In this document: positions 41,915 through 50,647 of the stretch, piece by piece
Position numbering within the stretch: the stretch's first letter is position 1
Layout: every line of letters begins with the position of its first letter
From: Pseudomonas fluorescens
GTDB lineage: Bacteria > Pseudomonadota > Gammaproteobacteria > Pseudomonadales > Pseudomonadaceae
Direction: 5' to 3'
Length of the DNA: 64,000 bases
Assembly (NCBI RefSeq): GCF_900215245.1
Contig: NZ_LT907842.1
Span: 4,712,001 to 4,776,000, forward strand
Program-made: the position numbers and the translations under genes
The notes under the pieces: generated by a model
What the model was told of the DNA's origin: nothing
The model's database searches: none
What the model saw: only the letters and a program-made list of their open reading frames with translations

Positions 41915-42418
41915 TCAGTGGGCGTGATTGGCTTGCAGTTCCTTGGCCATTTTCAGGTGGGCTTCAAGGGTTGGCAGGGTCTTGGTGGCGAAGGCCTTCA
42001 ACTCGGCGTTGTCCGAAGAGGCGGCTTCTTTCTTGAACAGTTCGACGGTTTTTTCGTGGGCCGCCACTTGGTTGTTGGCATAGGCCTTGTCGAACGATTC
42101 GTCGCGCAGTTCCAGGATGGCCTTCTTGGCTTGGTCGGTCAGCGCGGCGTCATCAGGGACTTCGATGTCGAGCTTCTTCGCCAGTGCCGCCAGTGCCTGG
42201 TTGGCTTTGGTGTGGTCGGTGACCATGTGTTGGGCGAAGGTCTTCACGTCGCTCGCGCTGCTTTTTTCCAGCGCCAGCTTGCCGGCTTCGACCTCGGTGA
42301 TACCGCCTTGGGCGGCGTCGTCGACAAAACTGTTGGACGTAGCGGCCATGGCCGTGGTGATCGAACCCGCAACCAGCACAACGGTCAGGCCCATTTGTTT
42401 CATCAACAGCGTAGTCAT
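41915..42418 (-). CDS. DUF4142 exported protein
   Basis: 167 residues with a signal peptide (about 1-25, ending TTAMA). It then forms a four-helix ferritin-like DUF4142 domain (SFVDDAAQGGITEVEAGKLA, VKTFAQHMVTDHTKAN). The His/Asp/Glu spacing recalls ferritin-like folds, but metal binding is not shown. AAGGAG precedes the ATG. Members are often induced by general stress in Pseudomonas. Confidence 0.88.
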   Translation of the reverse strand: MTTLLMKQMGLTVVLVAGSITTAMAATSNSFVDDAAQGGITEVEAGKLALEKSSASDVKTFAQHMVTDHTKANQALAALAKKLDIEVPDDAALTDQAKKAILELRDESFDKAYANNQVAAHEKTVELFKKEAASSDNAELKAFATKTLPTLEAHLKMAKELQANHAH

Positions 42419-42620
42419 GGTGAAGCTCCTTGAAATCGATAATGGCGTGATGCCGTACCTGTTGGTTGAGCGAGTGCTGGTGCAAAAGGTTTAAATTAAT
42501 TCGCAGTTATTTCGCCGGTGGCACTGCACGGCAATTTCCTTGAACTAACCCCATTCGCAGGGCTCTGCTGCATAAGTGCCTGCTGATTCAGGTGGGCCTT
42601 CAACTGCCTGGAGATACACC

Positions 42621-42845
42621 GTGACCGATCACAACACCGTCGATAAAACCCCATCGCCCATCAGCTCGGAAGACGCGCAGAAAGGCACCGAAAAACCGGC
42701 CAAGGGGCAGACGCTGGAACGTGCGAACCCGCATACCGAAACCGTGGACAAGGTGCTGACGCCCACCTCGATCAAGGACATCGAGCGCCAGACCGATGCC
42801 ATCAACGAGCAAGCCGCCAAGGCTGAGCGCAAGCTGGGTCACTGA
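42621..42845 (+). CDS. Small acidic/basic hypothetical protein
   Basis: 74 residues with a GTG start supported by GGAG seven bases upstream. The sequence is hydrophilic and helical, with many Thr, Glu and Lys (TVDKVLTPTSIKDIERQTDA), probably disordered. No named family. The next gene starts two bases after its stop, so it is likely co-transcribed with the HhH protein and the DUF72 gene. Confidence 0.65.
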   Translation: MTDHNTVDKTPSPISSEDAQKGTEKPAKGQTLERANPHTETVDKVLTPTSIKDIERQTDAINEQAAKAERKLGH

Positions 42846-42847
42846 GC

Positions 42848-43279
42848 ATGGCTCGGTCGATTACCGCGTCTGAACTGGGCATCGAGCTCAAGCCCGGGGA
42901 TGACGCCAGCCTGTTCAGATGGTTCATTGCCAGCTTCCTGATGGGCAAGCGTATCCAGGCGCCCATTGCGGCGCAGGCTTACAAGGTGATTGTGGAAGAG
43001 CAGGGCCGTGACACTGCGCGCAAGTTGCAGCACTGCACCTCGCGTGAATTGGTGAGCATGCTCGGGCGCGCCCATTACGTGCGTTACGACGAAACCACGG
43101 CGCAGCGCTTGCTCGACCTCAGCGCCAAATTGAACGCCGAGTACGCCGGCAAGATCAGCCAAATCCGCAGTGCCAGCGAGGATCGGCAGGCCTTTGAAAA
43201 GCGCCTGGGCGAATTCGATGGGGTCGGGCCCAAGACTATCGAGATTTTCATGCGCGACGCGGCCACGGTGCTGTTTTGA
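42848..43279 (+). CDS. Helix-hairpin-helix protein, putative DNA glycosylase-like
   Basis: 143 residues. A helical protein ending with a helix-hairpin-helix motif (LGEFDGVGPKTIEIFMRD), the DNA-binding element of HhH-GPD repair proteins. The catalytic Asp normally found after the hairpin in HhH-GPD glycosylases is not evident in this position except the Asp in IFMRDAATV. Its stop overlaps the TTG start of the DUF72 gene. Role in DNA repair is inferred from the motif. Confidence 0.65.
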   Translation: MARSITASELGIELKPGDDASLFRWFIASFLMGKRIQAPIAAQAYKVIVEEQGRDTARKLQHCTSRELVSMLGRAHYVRYDETTAQRLLDLSAKLNAEYAGKISQIRSASEDRQAFEKRLGEFDGVGPKTIEIFMRDAATVLF

Positions 43280-44004
43280 CGGCACTGCTGTCTGTGGGGT
43301 GTGCCGGCTGGCGTTTGCCCCGTGAACGCTGGCCGGATTTTGCCGAGCAGGGCACGCATTTGCAGCGTTATGCCGCGCGTTTCAATGCGGTGGAAATCAA
43401 CAGCTCGTTTTACCGTCCGCACCTGCCCAAGACTTACCAGCGCTGGGCAGAATCGGTGCCGCCGGGGTTCCGGTTCTCGGTCAAGCTGCCCAAGCGCATC
43501 ACCCATGCACTGCGTTTGCAGCACTGCGAGGCGGCGCTGGATGAGTTCCTCGGGCAGTGCCTGCATTTGGGCGAAAAGCTCGGCTGCCTGCTGGTTCAAC
43601 TACCGCCTTCGCTGCGTTATGAACCGGTTGTGGCGGCGAGTTTTTTCAGTGCATTGCGCGAGCGCTTTGCCGGTGCCGTGGTGCTCGAACCGCGTCATGC
43701 CACATGGCGTGAGGCGCAAGCGTTGTTGGTGGATTGGCGGGTTGCTCGCGTGGTCGCCGACCCTGCGGTGATCGACGCGGGCGCGGGTTGGCAGGGCTTG
43801 GGCTATTGGCGCCTGCACGGTTCGCCGCGTATCTACCACAGCGCCTACGGCCCGCAACGGGTGCAAGCGTTCGCGCGACAGTTGAACCAGGCGGTCGCGT
43901 CCGGCATTCCCACCTGGTGCATCTTCGATAACACCGCCAGCGGCCACGCAGTGACCGATGGGTTGTGGCTACTCGACTTCCACGCGCAGCACTTCCAAGC
44001 CTAA
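43276..44004 (+). CDS. DUF72 domain protein (YecE-like)
   Basis: 242 residues of the DUF72/YecE TIM-barrel family. The N-terminal GCAGWRLPRERWPDF, the AVEINSSFYRPH strand, FRFSVKLPKRITH, QLPPSL and the end WCIFDNTASGHAVTD are all characteristic. Biochemical function is unknown. TTG is used as start because its frame begins at the family's N-terminus and overlaps the upstream stop. The 3' end overlaps the convergent DeoR gene by 36 bases. Confidence 0.88.
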   Translation: MTALLSVGCAGWRLPRERWPDFAEQGTHLQRYAARFNAVEINSSFYRPHLPKTYQRWAESVPPGFRFSVKLPKRITHALRLQHCEAALDEFLGQCLHLGEKLGCLLVQLPPSLRYEPVVAASFFSALRERFAGAVVLEPRHATWREAQALLVDWRVARVVADPAVIDAGAGWQGLGYWRLHGSPRIYHSAYGPQRVQAFARQLNQAVASGIPTWCIFDNTASGHAVTDGLWLLDFHAQHFQA

Positions 44005-44754
44005 CTGCTCATACGCCTCGACACTCGGCACATGCCACTCCGTGATGAGTGTATGGATTCGGTTGCACGGCCCGACCACAAAGGGTTCCACCGCGCCGAG
44101 CTTATCGGCCATGGTCACGGCCACGACATGGGATGCGCTGTCGAGCAAGGCCTGTTTGACCGCCACTTCATCGAAATGCAGCGAGGTGATACCGACCTGT
44201 GGATGCAACGCGCACACGCCGGTAAACAGCAGGTCGGCCTTGATGCTCTGGATCAGGCGCACAGCATCCTGGCCGCCGGTGGACAAGGTGGCGGGGTTGA
44301 GCTGGCCACCGGCGAGGATCACTTTTACCTCGGGATGATCCGCCAGGGCGATGGCGATCATCGGCGACGGCGTGACCACGGTCAGGCGGATCGAGCGCGG
44401 TAACGACTGGGCAATCTGCAGCGTGGTGGAGCCGGAATCGAACAGCACGATCTGGCCATCCTCGACACGCTCGGCCGCCAGCTGCGCAAGGTGGCGCTTG
44501 ACCTCGTCGGTTTCGCCGACGCGGGTGAAGAAGTCCTTGCCGGTGTCTTTGGGCCGGGGCAGGGCACCGCCGTGCACGCGTTGCAACAAGCCGGCGGCGG
44601 CGAGTTCGCCGAGGTCGCGGCGAATGGTGTCCTGGGACACGGCAAAGTGTTCAACCAGCTCTGACGCGGTGACTTTACCGTCGCGCTCCAGCAGCAACAG
44701 GATCTTTTGTTTGCGCAAAGAAGGCAGGTCGACGGCGTGGTGAGTGTTGTGCAT
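43969..44754 (-). CDS. DeoR/GlpR family transcriptional regulator
   Basis: 261 residues. The N-terminal DeoR HTH is KILLLLERDGKVTASELVEH followed by AVSQDTIRRDLGELAAAGLL and RVHGGA. The C-terminal sugar-isomerase-like sensor has LFDSGSTTLQIAQSL. Such repressors respond to phosphorylated sugars or glycerol phosphate. It is divergent from the flavin 2-hydroxyacid dehydrogenase gene, with 121 bases between, and probably controls it. No sugar kinase or transporter is adjacent. Confidence 0.92.
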   Translation of the reverse strand: MHNTHHAVDLPSLRKQKILLLLERDGKVTASELVEHFAVSQDTIRRDLGELAAAGLLQRVHGGALPRPKDTGKDFFTRVGETDEVKRHLAQLAAERVEDGQIVLFDSGSTTLQIAQSLPRSIRLTVVTPSPMIAIALADHPEVKVILAGGQLNPATLSTGGQDAVRLIQSIKADLLFTGVCALHPQVGITSLHFDEVAVKQALLDSASHVVAVTMADKLGAVEPFVVGPCNRIHTLITEWHVPSVEAYEQLGLEVLRVEVE

Positions 44755-44875
44755 GTTTGTGCTTCTTTTTGCGGGTTTGTGCGAGGTTAATCATCTGTCG
44801 AAGTAAACGCAATGGCTGGTTGTGCAGCCGATGGGCGGTTACTCTCTGCGCTCAGTTCAGGGAGAGGTGACCCAG

Positions 44876-46036
44876 ATGTCGTTGATCACAACCATCGAAG
44901 ACTTACGCAAACTGGCGCAAAAACGTGTCCCCCGGATGTTTTACGATTACGCCGATTCCGGCTCCTGGACTGAAAGTACCTACCGGGCGAATGAAAGCGA
45001 TTTTGCCCGCATCAAATTCCGCCAGCGGGTGGCGCGCAATATCGATGAGCGCTCGATCCGCGCCACCCTGATCGGCCAGGACATGGCCATGCCTGTCGCC
45101 CTCGCACCCACCGGCCTGGCGGGCATGCAGCATGCCGATGGCGAAATCCTGACCGCCCGCGCCGCCGCGGCGTTCGGCCTGCGTTATACCTTGTCGACCA
45201 TGAGCATCTGCTCGTTGGAAGACATTGCCGAACACGTCGGCCAGCCATTCTGGTTCCAGCTGTATGTGATGCGTGATCGCGGGTTTATCGAACAGTTGAT
45301 CGAGCGTGCCAAGGCCGCCGGGGTGGACGCCCTGGTGTTGACCCTCGACTTGCAGATTCTCGGGCAGCGCCACAAGGACTTGATCAACGGTCTGTCGGCG
45401 CCACCCAAACTGACCCTGCCGAATATTCTCAATATGATGACCAAACCGCGTTGGGTGATGGGCATGCTCGGCACCCAGCGTCGCGGCTTCGGCAATATTG
45501 TCGGGCATGTAAAAGGCGTGGCGGACATGAGTTCGCTGTCGTCGTGGACTGCCCAGCAATTTGACCCGCGCCTGAGTTGGGATGATGTGGAGTGGATCAA
45601 GAAATGCTGGGGCGGCAAGCTGATCATCAAGGGCATCCTTGATGTGGAAGACGCGCGCCTGGCGGCCAATTCCGGCGCGGATGCGTTGGTGGTGAGTAAC
45701 CACGGTGGCCGTCAGTTGGATGGGGCGCCGTCGAGCATCAGCCAGTTACCGGCGATTGTCGAGGCGGTGGGTAATCAGATTGAAGTGTGGCTCGACGGCG
45801 GCATTCGCTCTGGCCAGGACGTACTTAAAGCCATGGCATTGGGCGCAAAAGGCACCCTGATCGGCCGCGCGCATTTGTATGGGTTGGGGGCGATGGGCGA
45901 GGCGGGCGTGACCAAGGCCCTTGACATCATCGCCCGTGAGTTGGATGTGTCGATGGCGCTGTGCGGCTATAACGATATACGCGATGTGAATCGCGAGATT
46001 TTGCTGCCGGGTTCTTTTCCCACCGGCGTTTATTGA
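44876..46036 (+). CDS. FMN-dependent alpha-hydroxy-acid dehydrogenase (LldD-like)
   Basis: 386 residues, a TIM barrel with all family motifs. These are PRMFYDYADSGSWTE (start), MPVALAPTGLAGMQHADGE (FMN), FQLYVMRDRGF, the FMN Lys in KLIIKGILDVEDA, and the active-site VVSNHGGRQLDGAPS with catalytic His and Arg. It oxidises L-lactate or a similar 2-hydroxy acid at the membrane. GGAGAGG precedes the ATG. A paralogue of LldD is more likely than the primary lactate dehydrogenase because no LldP permease is nearby. Confidence 0.88.
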   Translation: MSLITTIEDLRKLAQKRVPRMFYDYADSGSWTESTYRANESDFARIKFRQRVARNIDERSIRATLIGQDMAMPVALAPTGLAGMQHADGEILTARAAAAFGLRYTLSTMSICSLEDIAEHVGQPFWFQLYVMRDRGFIEQLIERAKAAGVDALVLTLDLQILGQRHKDLINGLSAPPKLTLPNILNMMTKPRWVMGMLGTQRRGFGNIVGHVKGVADMSSLSSWTAQQFDPRLSWDDVEWIKKCWGGKLIIKGILDVEDARLAANSGADALVVSNHGGRQLDGAPSSISQLPAIVEAVGNQIEVWLDGGIRSGQDVLKAMALGAKGTLIGRAHLYGLGAMGEAGVTKALDIIARELDVSMALCGYNDIRDVNREILLPGSFPTGVY

Positions 46037-46065
46037 GCAAAAAAATCGTAAAAAAGTAAAAAGAG

Positions 46066-46100
46066 TTGTCCACGAAAACCGTGGGTATCTCTGTGGATAA
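46066..46100. other. DnaA-box-like pair
   Basis: TGTGGATAA (46092-46100) is a perfect DnaA box in inverted orientation. TTGTCCACG (46066-46074) is a 7 of 9 match facing it. The AT-rich sequence lies before them. Too little for an origin; it could titrate DnaA or be chance. Confidence 0.3.
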
Positions 46101-46228
46101 CTTTGCGAAGGCCCGGCAGGGTTGGCGATTTAACCCTCGGTTAATATTTGATCAACTTTCGGCGCGGGCCAGTATGGGCAGGGTTGGCGCTTGACAGCCA
46201 AGCGCGAACCCAGTGCCGAAAAGCACTT

Positions 46229-47155
46229 TTATGAGTCGTCACCACGGCCTGTGGAATGCGTGACGACCTGCGCCGGCCCCCTTGATCGCATCAGGTTGTC
46301 CAGCGCCTGGCCATAACTGCGGCCGGCCAGGCTCATGCTGTTGTTATGGGTGGCGCCGGGCACCAGCAATAACCGCTTGGGTCCCTGGGCGGCGTCAAAC
46401 AATTGTTGGCTGAAACGCGGTGGCACGTACTGGTCGGCGAGGCCATGCACAACCAGCAGGGGCATGTGCACGTCGGCAATCTTGTCGATGGAGTCGAACT
46501 TCTGCGACAGCAACCAGCGCACCGGCAGCGAGGTATTGGCCACGGCGGCGGCCGCGTCCCCGAGTGACGTGAAAGTGGACTCGATGACCAGCCCACGCAC
46601 GGGAACCGGGGTGTGTTGACTCAACTGCGCGGCCAGGTCGATGGCGACCGCACCGCCCAGTGAGTGCCCGTAGATCAGGCGTTTGTCGGGGTCGGGCTGC
46701 AACACCTGAAAGCGCTCCCAGGCAATGCGCGCGTCTTCATACACGGTGGTTTCCGAAGGCAAGTCACCGTGGCTTTGGCCAAAACCACGGTAGTCGATGG
46801 CCAGCACCGAGAAGCCCAGCGCGTGCAATTGCTCAATGCGAAACAATTGCCCGGTGAGGTTCCAGCGCACGCCGTGCAGGTAGAGGATCGCCGGCGCATC
46901 TTTGTTGTCCGCCGGGTACCACCAGCCGTGAAGGTTCTGCCCAGGTTTGAAACTGGCGGGCTTGATATCGAATTCCTGTACGGCCTTGGGCAGGCCGGTG
47001 TACCAACCGGCGGTGCCCGGCTCGATGCGAAACACCAGCTCGCGTTCCTTGTGTTGCAGCACCGCGCAGCCCACCGGCAGACCGATGATCACAATGGCCA
47101 TGCACAGCAGGGGAAACCAGCGCAGGCCCAGGCGAGACAGCAAACGAGATGGCAT
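46229..47155 (-). CDS. Alpha/beta hydrolase, membrane-anchored or lipoprotein
   Basis: 308 residues. An N-terminal hydrophobic segment ends with VGCAVLQ, possibly a lipobox. The hydrolase domain has IDYRGFGQSHG (oxyanion side), IYGHSLGGAVAID (nucleophile Ser), HGLADQYVPP (acid) and GATHNN (His). It is related to the BEM46/YfhR group of serine hydrolases; the substrate is unknown. The start at MPSRLLSRLG was preferred to one 16 codons upstream. Confidence 0.88.
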   Translation of the reverse strand: MPSRLLSRLGLRWFPLLCMAIVIIGLPVGCAVLQHKERELVFRIEPGTAGWYTGLPKAVQEFDIKPASFKPGQNLHGWWYPADNKDAPAILYLHGVRWNLTGQLFRIEQLHALGFSVLAIDYRGFGQSHGDLPSETTVYEDARIAWERFQVLQPDPDKRLIYGHSLGGAVAIDLAAQLSQHTPVPVRGLVIESTFTSLGDAAAAVANTSLPVRWLLSQKFDSIDKIADVHMPLLVVHGLADQYVPPRFSQQLFDAAQGPKRLLLVPGATHNNSMSLAGRSYGQALDNLMRSRGPAQVVTHSTGRGDDS

Positions 47156-47314
47156 GAAGGTTCCAGGACAAAGGCGAAGCACGCGTTTTACCAGATGGTG
47201 CAAGGCCGCAGGAATTAATTCGACAGTCGACCCAGAGGTTTGCTTGCAAAGTGTTACCGCATTGAACAGCGGGGGCGCGGGTTGTTAGGGGCGGCGGCCG
47301 AACAGGCGCGTACG

Positions 47315-47530
47315 CACAGGGATTTCACCGCTAAAACGGCCATCATCACCGGTGGCGCGCGCGGGCTGGGTCTCAGCTATGCACGGGCGTTGGCAGCGGG
47401 CGGCGCCCGGCTAGTGATCAGTGATGAGTGGCGCCGATAACGCCGGGGTGGATTACCCGTGCGATCTTGCGCGAATCACGGCGGGCAGCGCCGATGAAGT
47501 CGCCGCCGCATGGCCGCGTATCAAGCAATC
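47315..47530 (+). pseudogene. Decayed short-chain dehydrogenase fragment
   Basis: The first part encodes FTAKTAIITGGARGLGLSYA and ALAAGGARLVISDE, a classical SDR N-terminus, and then hits a stop near 47440. A second frame continues with DNAGVDYPCDLARIT, the NAG motif, and degrades. About 50 codons are missing between the two parts and the catalytic half is absent. It is a remnant with no function. Confidence 0.65.
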
Positions 47531-47533
47531 GCC

Positions 47534-48682
47534 TCAGGCTGTCGCCATCCCCTGAACCCGATTGCGCCCGCGTGACTTGGCCTGGTACAGCCTCTGGTCG
47601 GCCTGGGAAAGCAAGTGTGAAAGGTCGTAGCCTGCCGCATCGGTGGTGACGATGCCGATGCTGACGCTCAGGAAACCGGGGGTCAGCAGGTCGAGCTGGG
47701 CAAACGCCTGGCGAATCCGTTCGGCCACTTCAAACGCGCCGGCTTCATCGCTGTCGGCAAGCAGGCAGGCGAACTCTTCGCCGCCAATGCGCGCGAACAC
47801 ATCGCTGCTGCGCAAGGTCGCCTCGGTGACTCGGCTGAACGCGATCAACGCCTGGTCGCCCATCGGGTGGCCGAACGTGTCATTCAGGCGTTTGAAGTGG
47901 TCCAGGTCGCACAGCAACAGGCTCACGCACTGGCGGCGGCGGGCGCTGTCGGCCAACAGCTTGTCACCCGTGAGCATAAACGCGCGGCGGTTGCCGACAC
48001 CGGTCAGCGCGTCACTGAAGGCGGCGGCCTTGAAGCGCAGCTCGGCGCGCTCCTTGACCATCGCCAGCGTGACGTAGGCGATGCCGATGGCGTACAGCAT
48101 GGACTCAAACAACATGAACGAGAAAAACGGAACGCCTTCGCTGCCCGATTGCTGGGCGCTCTTGATGGGCAGGCCGGGGTCGGTAAAGGCGCGAATGGCA
48201 TAAAAGCCGGTGTGCCACAGGGTCAGTACCAGCGCGGGTACATAGGCCACTTCCAGGCTGTCGCGTTTGCGCCACAGCTCCAGGGCCGAGAGCACCCCAT
48301 ACCCTGCCGCCAGCAGCGAATACAAGGTGACCCGCGCCGACAACGAGGCATAGAACGGCGGCACCAGGCACATCAATAGCCACAGCCCGGCACCGGCAAA
48401 GATGCCCGGCACACTGGGCGTGTTTTGCACGAAGGCACGCATGGCGGTCCAGTTCATCGCGGCGCTGAGCAACAGCACCACGTTGCCGATGATCAGCGCA
48501 ACGAAGTCCATGCCCATGCCGCGCACGACGATCAGCCCCGTGCCCAGGGAGGCGAGCAGCAGCATGATGCTCAGGTAGCCCAGGGTCGGCTCGCGGCCAC
48601 GGCTCCAGGCATGCGCCGTGAGCAGGCCCATCAGGCAGAATACGAACACGGCCACTATCAGGAGTGTCGGGATGTGCAGCAT
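47534..48682 (-). CDS. Membrane-bound diguanylate cyclase
   Basis: 382 residues. Six or so N-terminal helices (about 1-185) of no named sensor family are followed by a GGDEF domain (about 215-375). The active site is RIGGEEFACLL, and an RSSD I-site lies five residues before it, so the enzyme should be active and product-inhibited. AAGGA lies before tandem ATGs; the second was chosen for spacing. It is divergent from the NudK-like gene. Confidence 0.92.
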   Translation of the reverse strand: MLHIPTLLIVAVFVFCLMGLLTAHAWSRGREPTLGYLSIMLLLASLGTGLIVVRGMGMDFVALIIGNVVLLLSAAMNWTAMRAFVQNTPSVPGIFAGAGLWLLMCLVPPFYASLSARVTLYSLLAAGYGVLSALELWRKRDSLEVAYVPALVLTLWHTGFYAIRAFTDPGLPIKSAQQSGSEGVPFFSFMLFESMLYAIGIAYVTLAMVKERAELRFKAAAFSDALTGVGNRRAFMLTGDKLLADSARRRQCVSLLLCDLDHFKRLNDTFGHPMGDQALIAFSRVTEATLRSSDVFARIGGEEFACLLADSDEAGAFEVAERIRQAFAQLDLLTPGFLSVSIGIVTTDAAGYDLSHLLSQADQRLYQAKSRGRNRVQGMATA

Positions 48683-48824
48683 CATTTCCTTGAACCCGGC
48701 GCAGAGAGATCCTTCTTGGGGCGCGATTGTAGCCGTATCCGCGACAGCCAGTGAGGTCATCGCCAACTTGACGCTGACAAGGCCGGCGCGACATCCTCCT
48801 GTTCCTTTGAGCAAAGGCCCGACC

Positions 48825-49412
48825 ATGCACAGCAGCCCCGTTCGCATCACCGCCGAAGAGACCCTCTCGGACAACTGGTACCTTTTGAAAAAATACACGT
48901 TTGACTTGCGCCGCCGGGATGGCACTTGGCAAGCCCAGACCCGTGAAGTGTATGACCGAGGCAACGGGGCGACCATCCTGTTGTACAACCGTGAGCGGCG
49001 CACGGTGCTGCTGATTCGGCAGTTTCGCATGCCCACCTTCGTCAATGATTACCCGGGTTACTTGATCGAAACCGCTGCCGGTTTGCTGGACAACGCCAGC
49101 CCCGAAGAGCGCATTCGCCTGGAAGCCGAAGAAGAGACCGGCTACCGCGTGGGCCATGTGGAAAAGATCTATTCGGCGTTCATGAGTCCGGGGTCGGTGA
49201 CCGAGCGGATTCACTTCTTTATCGGCGAATACCAGCCGGCGGATCAGGTGGGCGCGGGGGGTGGCCTGGAGGCGGAGGGCGAAGACATCGAGGTGCTGGA
49301 ACGCAGCTTTGAACAGGCGCTGGCGATGGTGCAGAGCGGTGAGATTGTGGATGGCAAAACCATCATGTTGTTGCAGTACCTTGAATTGCGCATGTTGAAA
49401 GAAGGGTGGTGA
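48825..49412 (+). CDS. nudK: Nudix hydrolase, GDP-mannose pyrophosphatase NudK-like
   Basis: 195 residues, the NudK length. The Nudix box is ETAAGLLDNASPEERIRLEA continuing EEETGY, the variant found in NudK/ADP-ribose-type enzymes. Before it lie QTREVYDRGNGATILLYN and LIRQFRMPTF, family-typical. The enzyme would hydrolyse GDP-mannose to mannose 1-phosphate and GMP with Mg2+. A start 69 codons upstream was rejected because it would run through the divergent promoter region. Confidence 0.87.
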   Translation: MHSSPVRITAEETLSDNWYLLKKYTFDLRRRDGTWQAQTREVYDRGNGATILLYNRERRTVLLIRQFRMPTFVNDYPGYLIETAAGLLDNASPEERIRLEAEEETGYRVGHVEKIYSAFMSPGSVTERIHFFIGEYQPADQVGAGGGLEAEGEDIEVLERSFEQALAMVQSGEIVDGKTIMLLQYLELRMLKEGW

Positions 49413-49418
49413 TGCCTG

Positions 49419-50582
49419 ATGCGCTGGTGTGCATTGTGGTGTGTACTGGTGGCGGGCAGTAGCCAGGCCGGCGATACGTTCTACACCTGGGCCGAGCCTG
49501 TGCCGTCTGCACCGGGCACACTGTTGCGCAGCGAAGCACTCACACCGCAGCAAAGCCTCGCCTCGGCCGCGCAGAACCTGCGGATTTTGTACACCTCCAC
49601 TGATGGGCTCGACGGCACCACACCCATTGCGGTGTCCGGTGCGCTGTTCGTGCCCAAGGGCACACCGCCAGTGGGTGGCTGGCCGCTGATGGCCTGGGCC
49701 CATGGCACGGTCGGCAGTGCTGACCGTTGTGCACCGTCGCTTAACGAGCGCAGCCCACGGGATACGCGCTACCTCAATTATTGGCTCGACCAGGGCTACG
49801 CGATTGTGGCCACCGATTATCAGGGGTTGGGCACGCCGGGCCTGCACCCTTACGGGCTCACTCGGCCGCTGGCCTATGGTGTGCTGGACAGTATTCGTGC
49901 CGTCGGTGCCGCGGATTTCAACCTGTCCAGGCGCGTGGTGGTATTCGGGCAGTCCCAGGGCGGCCGGGCGGCGTTTGCCACGGCGGTATCGGCCAAAGGC
50001 TATGCGCCGGAGCTGGATATTGTGGGCGTGGTGGCGACGGGGACACCGTATGCCACCGCGCATGCGCAAGGCCAAAGCCCGGAGCTTGAAAATGCCCGCC
50101 GCTCGGTGGTGCCCACGTTTGCCTATAACCTCTTGCGGCTGAGCACGGCCAGTTTGCTGGACCCCGCCTTTGTGCCGGCCGATTACTTGGCCGAGCAGGC
50201 GCTGCCAGCGTTCAAAGCCAGTCAGGAGGAGTGTCTGCATGCCATCGAGCAGCGGGTGGTGGCGCACGGGTTGACCTTTAACAACAGCTTCAAGCGGTCA
50301 CCCAAGGCGGCGCTGGATCGGGTCAATCGGGCGTCGGCTTATCCCTCGTTGAAAACCGACATTCCGCTGTTTTTGGGGACCGGCGGCAAGGACCGCGATG
50401 TGTTTGTGCCGGGGCAGAAGGCGTTGGTGCGGGATGCGTGCAAGGTTGGGGACCGGGTTGAATGGCATTTTTATCCGGAGCTGGATCACTCCGCGACTGT
50501 TAATGGGTCTTTGGGCGATTCGAGCGGGTTTGTTCGGCGCGCGTTTGCGGGGGCGGTGATTGGCGGCAATTGTGGGCGCTGA
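49419..50582 (+). CDS. Secreted alpha/beta hydrolase (secretory lipase-like)
   Basis: 387 residues. A signal peptide (about 1-17, ending GSSQA) is followed by an alpha/beta hydrolase of the secretory lipase type. VSGALFVPKG, MAWAHGTVGSADRC, ATDYQGLGTPG, the nucleophile VFGQSQGGRAA, and the late acid and His in GGKDRDVFVP and PELDHSATV make the triad. It probably acts on esters in the periplasm or outside. It starts six bases after the NudK stop and may be co-transcribed. Confidence 0.85.
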   Translation: MRWCALWCVLVAGSSQAGDTFYTWAEPVPSAPGTLLRSEALTPQQSLASAAQNLRILYTSTDGLDGTTPIAVSGALFVPKGTPPVGGWPLMAWAHGTVGSADRCAPSLNERSPRDTRYLNYWLDQGYAIVATDYQGLGTPGLHPYGLTRPLAYGVLDSIRAVGAADFNLSRRVVVFGQSQGGRAAFATAVSAKGYAPELDIVGVVATGTPYATAHAQGQSPELENARRSVVPTFAYNLLRLSTASLLDPAFVPADYLAEQALPAFKASQEECLHAIEQRVVAHGLTFNNSFKRSPKAALDRVNRASAYPSLKTDIPLFLGTGGKDRDVFVPGQKALVRDACKVGDRVEWHFYPELDHSATVNGSLGDSSGFVRRAFAGAVIGGNCGR

Positions 50583-50610
50583 TAGGTGTCGACCTCCCGA
50601 CTACCGGCTA

Positions 50611-50646
50611 TTGTCAGAATTTTCCCACAAGAGTACAAATGTACTC
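50611..50646 (+). promoter_or_regulatory. lexA2 promoter with overlapping LexA2 operator
   Basis: TTGTCA (50611-50616), a 17-base spacer and TACAAA (50634-50639) form a plausible sigma70 promoter. A palindrome GAGTAC-AAAT-GTACTC (50631-50646) covers the -10. Its core GTAC-N4-GTAC agrees with the LexA2 site reported from Pseudomonas putida. Repressor binding would block the whole lexA2-imuA-imuB-dnaE2 operon. Confidence 0.75.
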
Positions 50647-50647
50647 C

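Noticed and set aside
46066..46100. DnaA boxes as a replication origin
   Set aside because: Only one perfect and one partial box, no dnaA, gyrB or parAB gene nearby and no DNA-unwinding repeat array.
48105..50267. 720-codon minus-strand frame across the NudK and lipase genes
   Set aside because: It is the antisense of three well-supported genes (diguanylate cyclase 5' region, NudK, lipase-like) and shows no domain.
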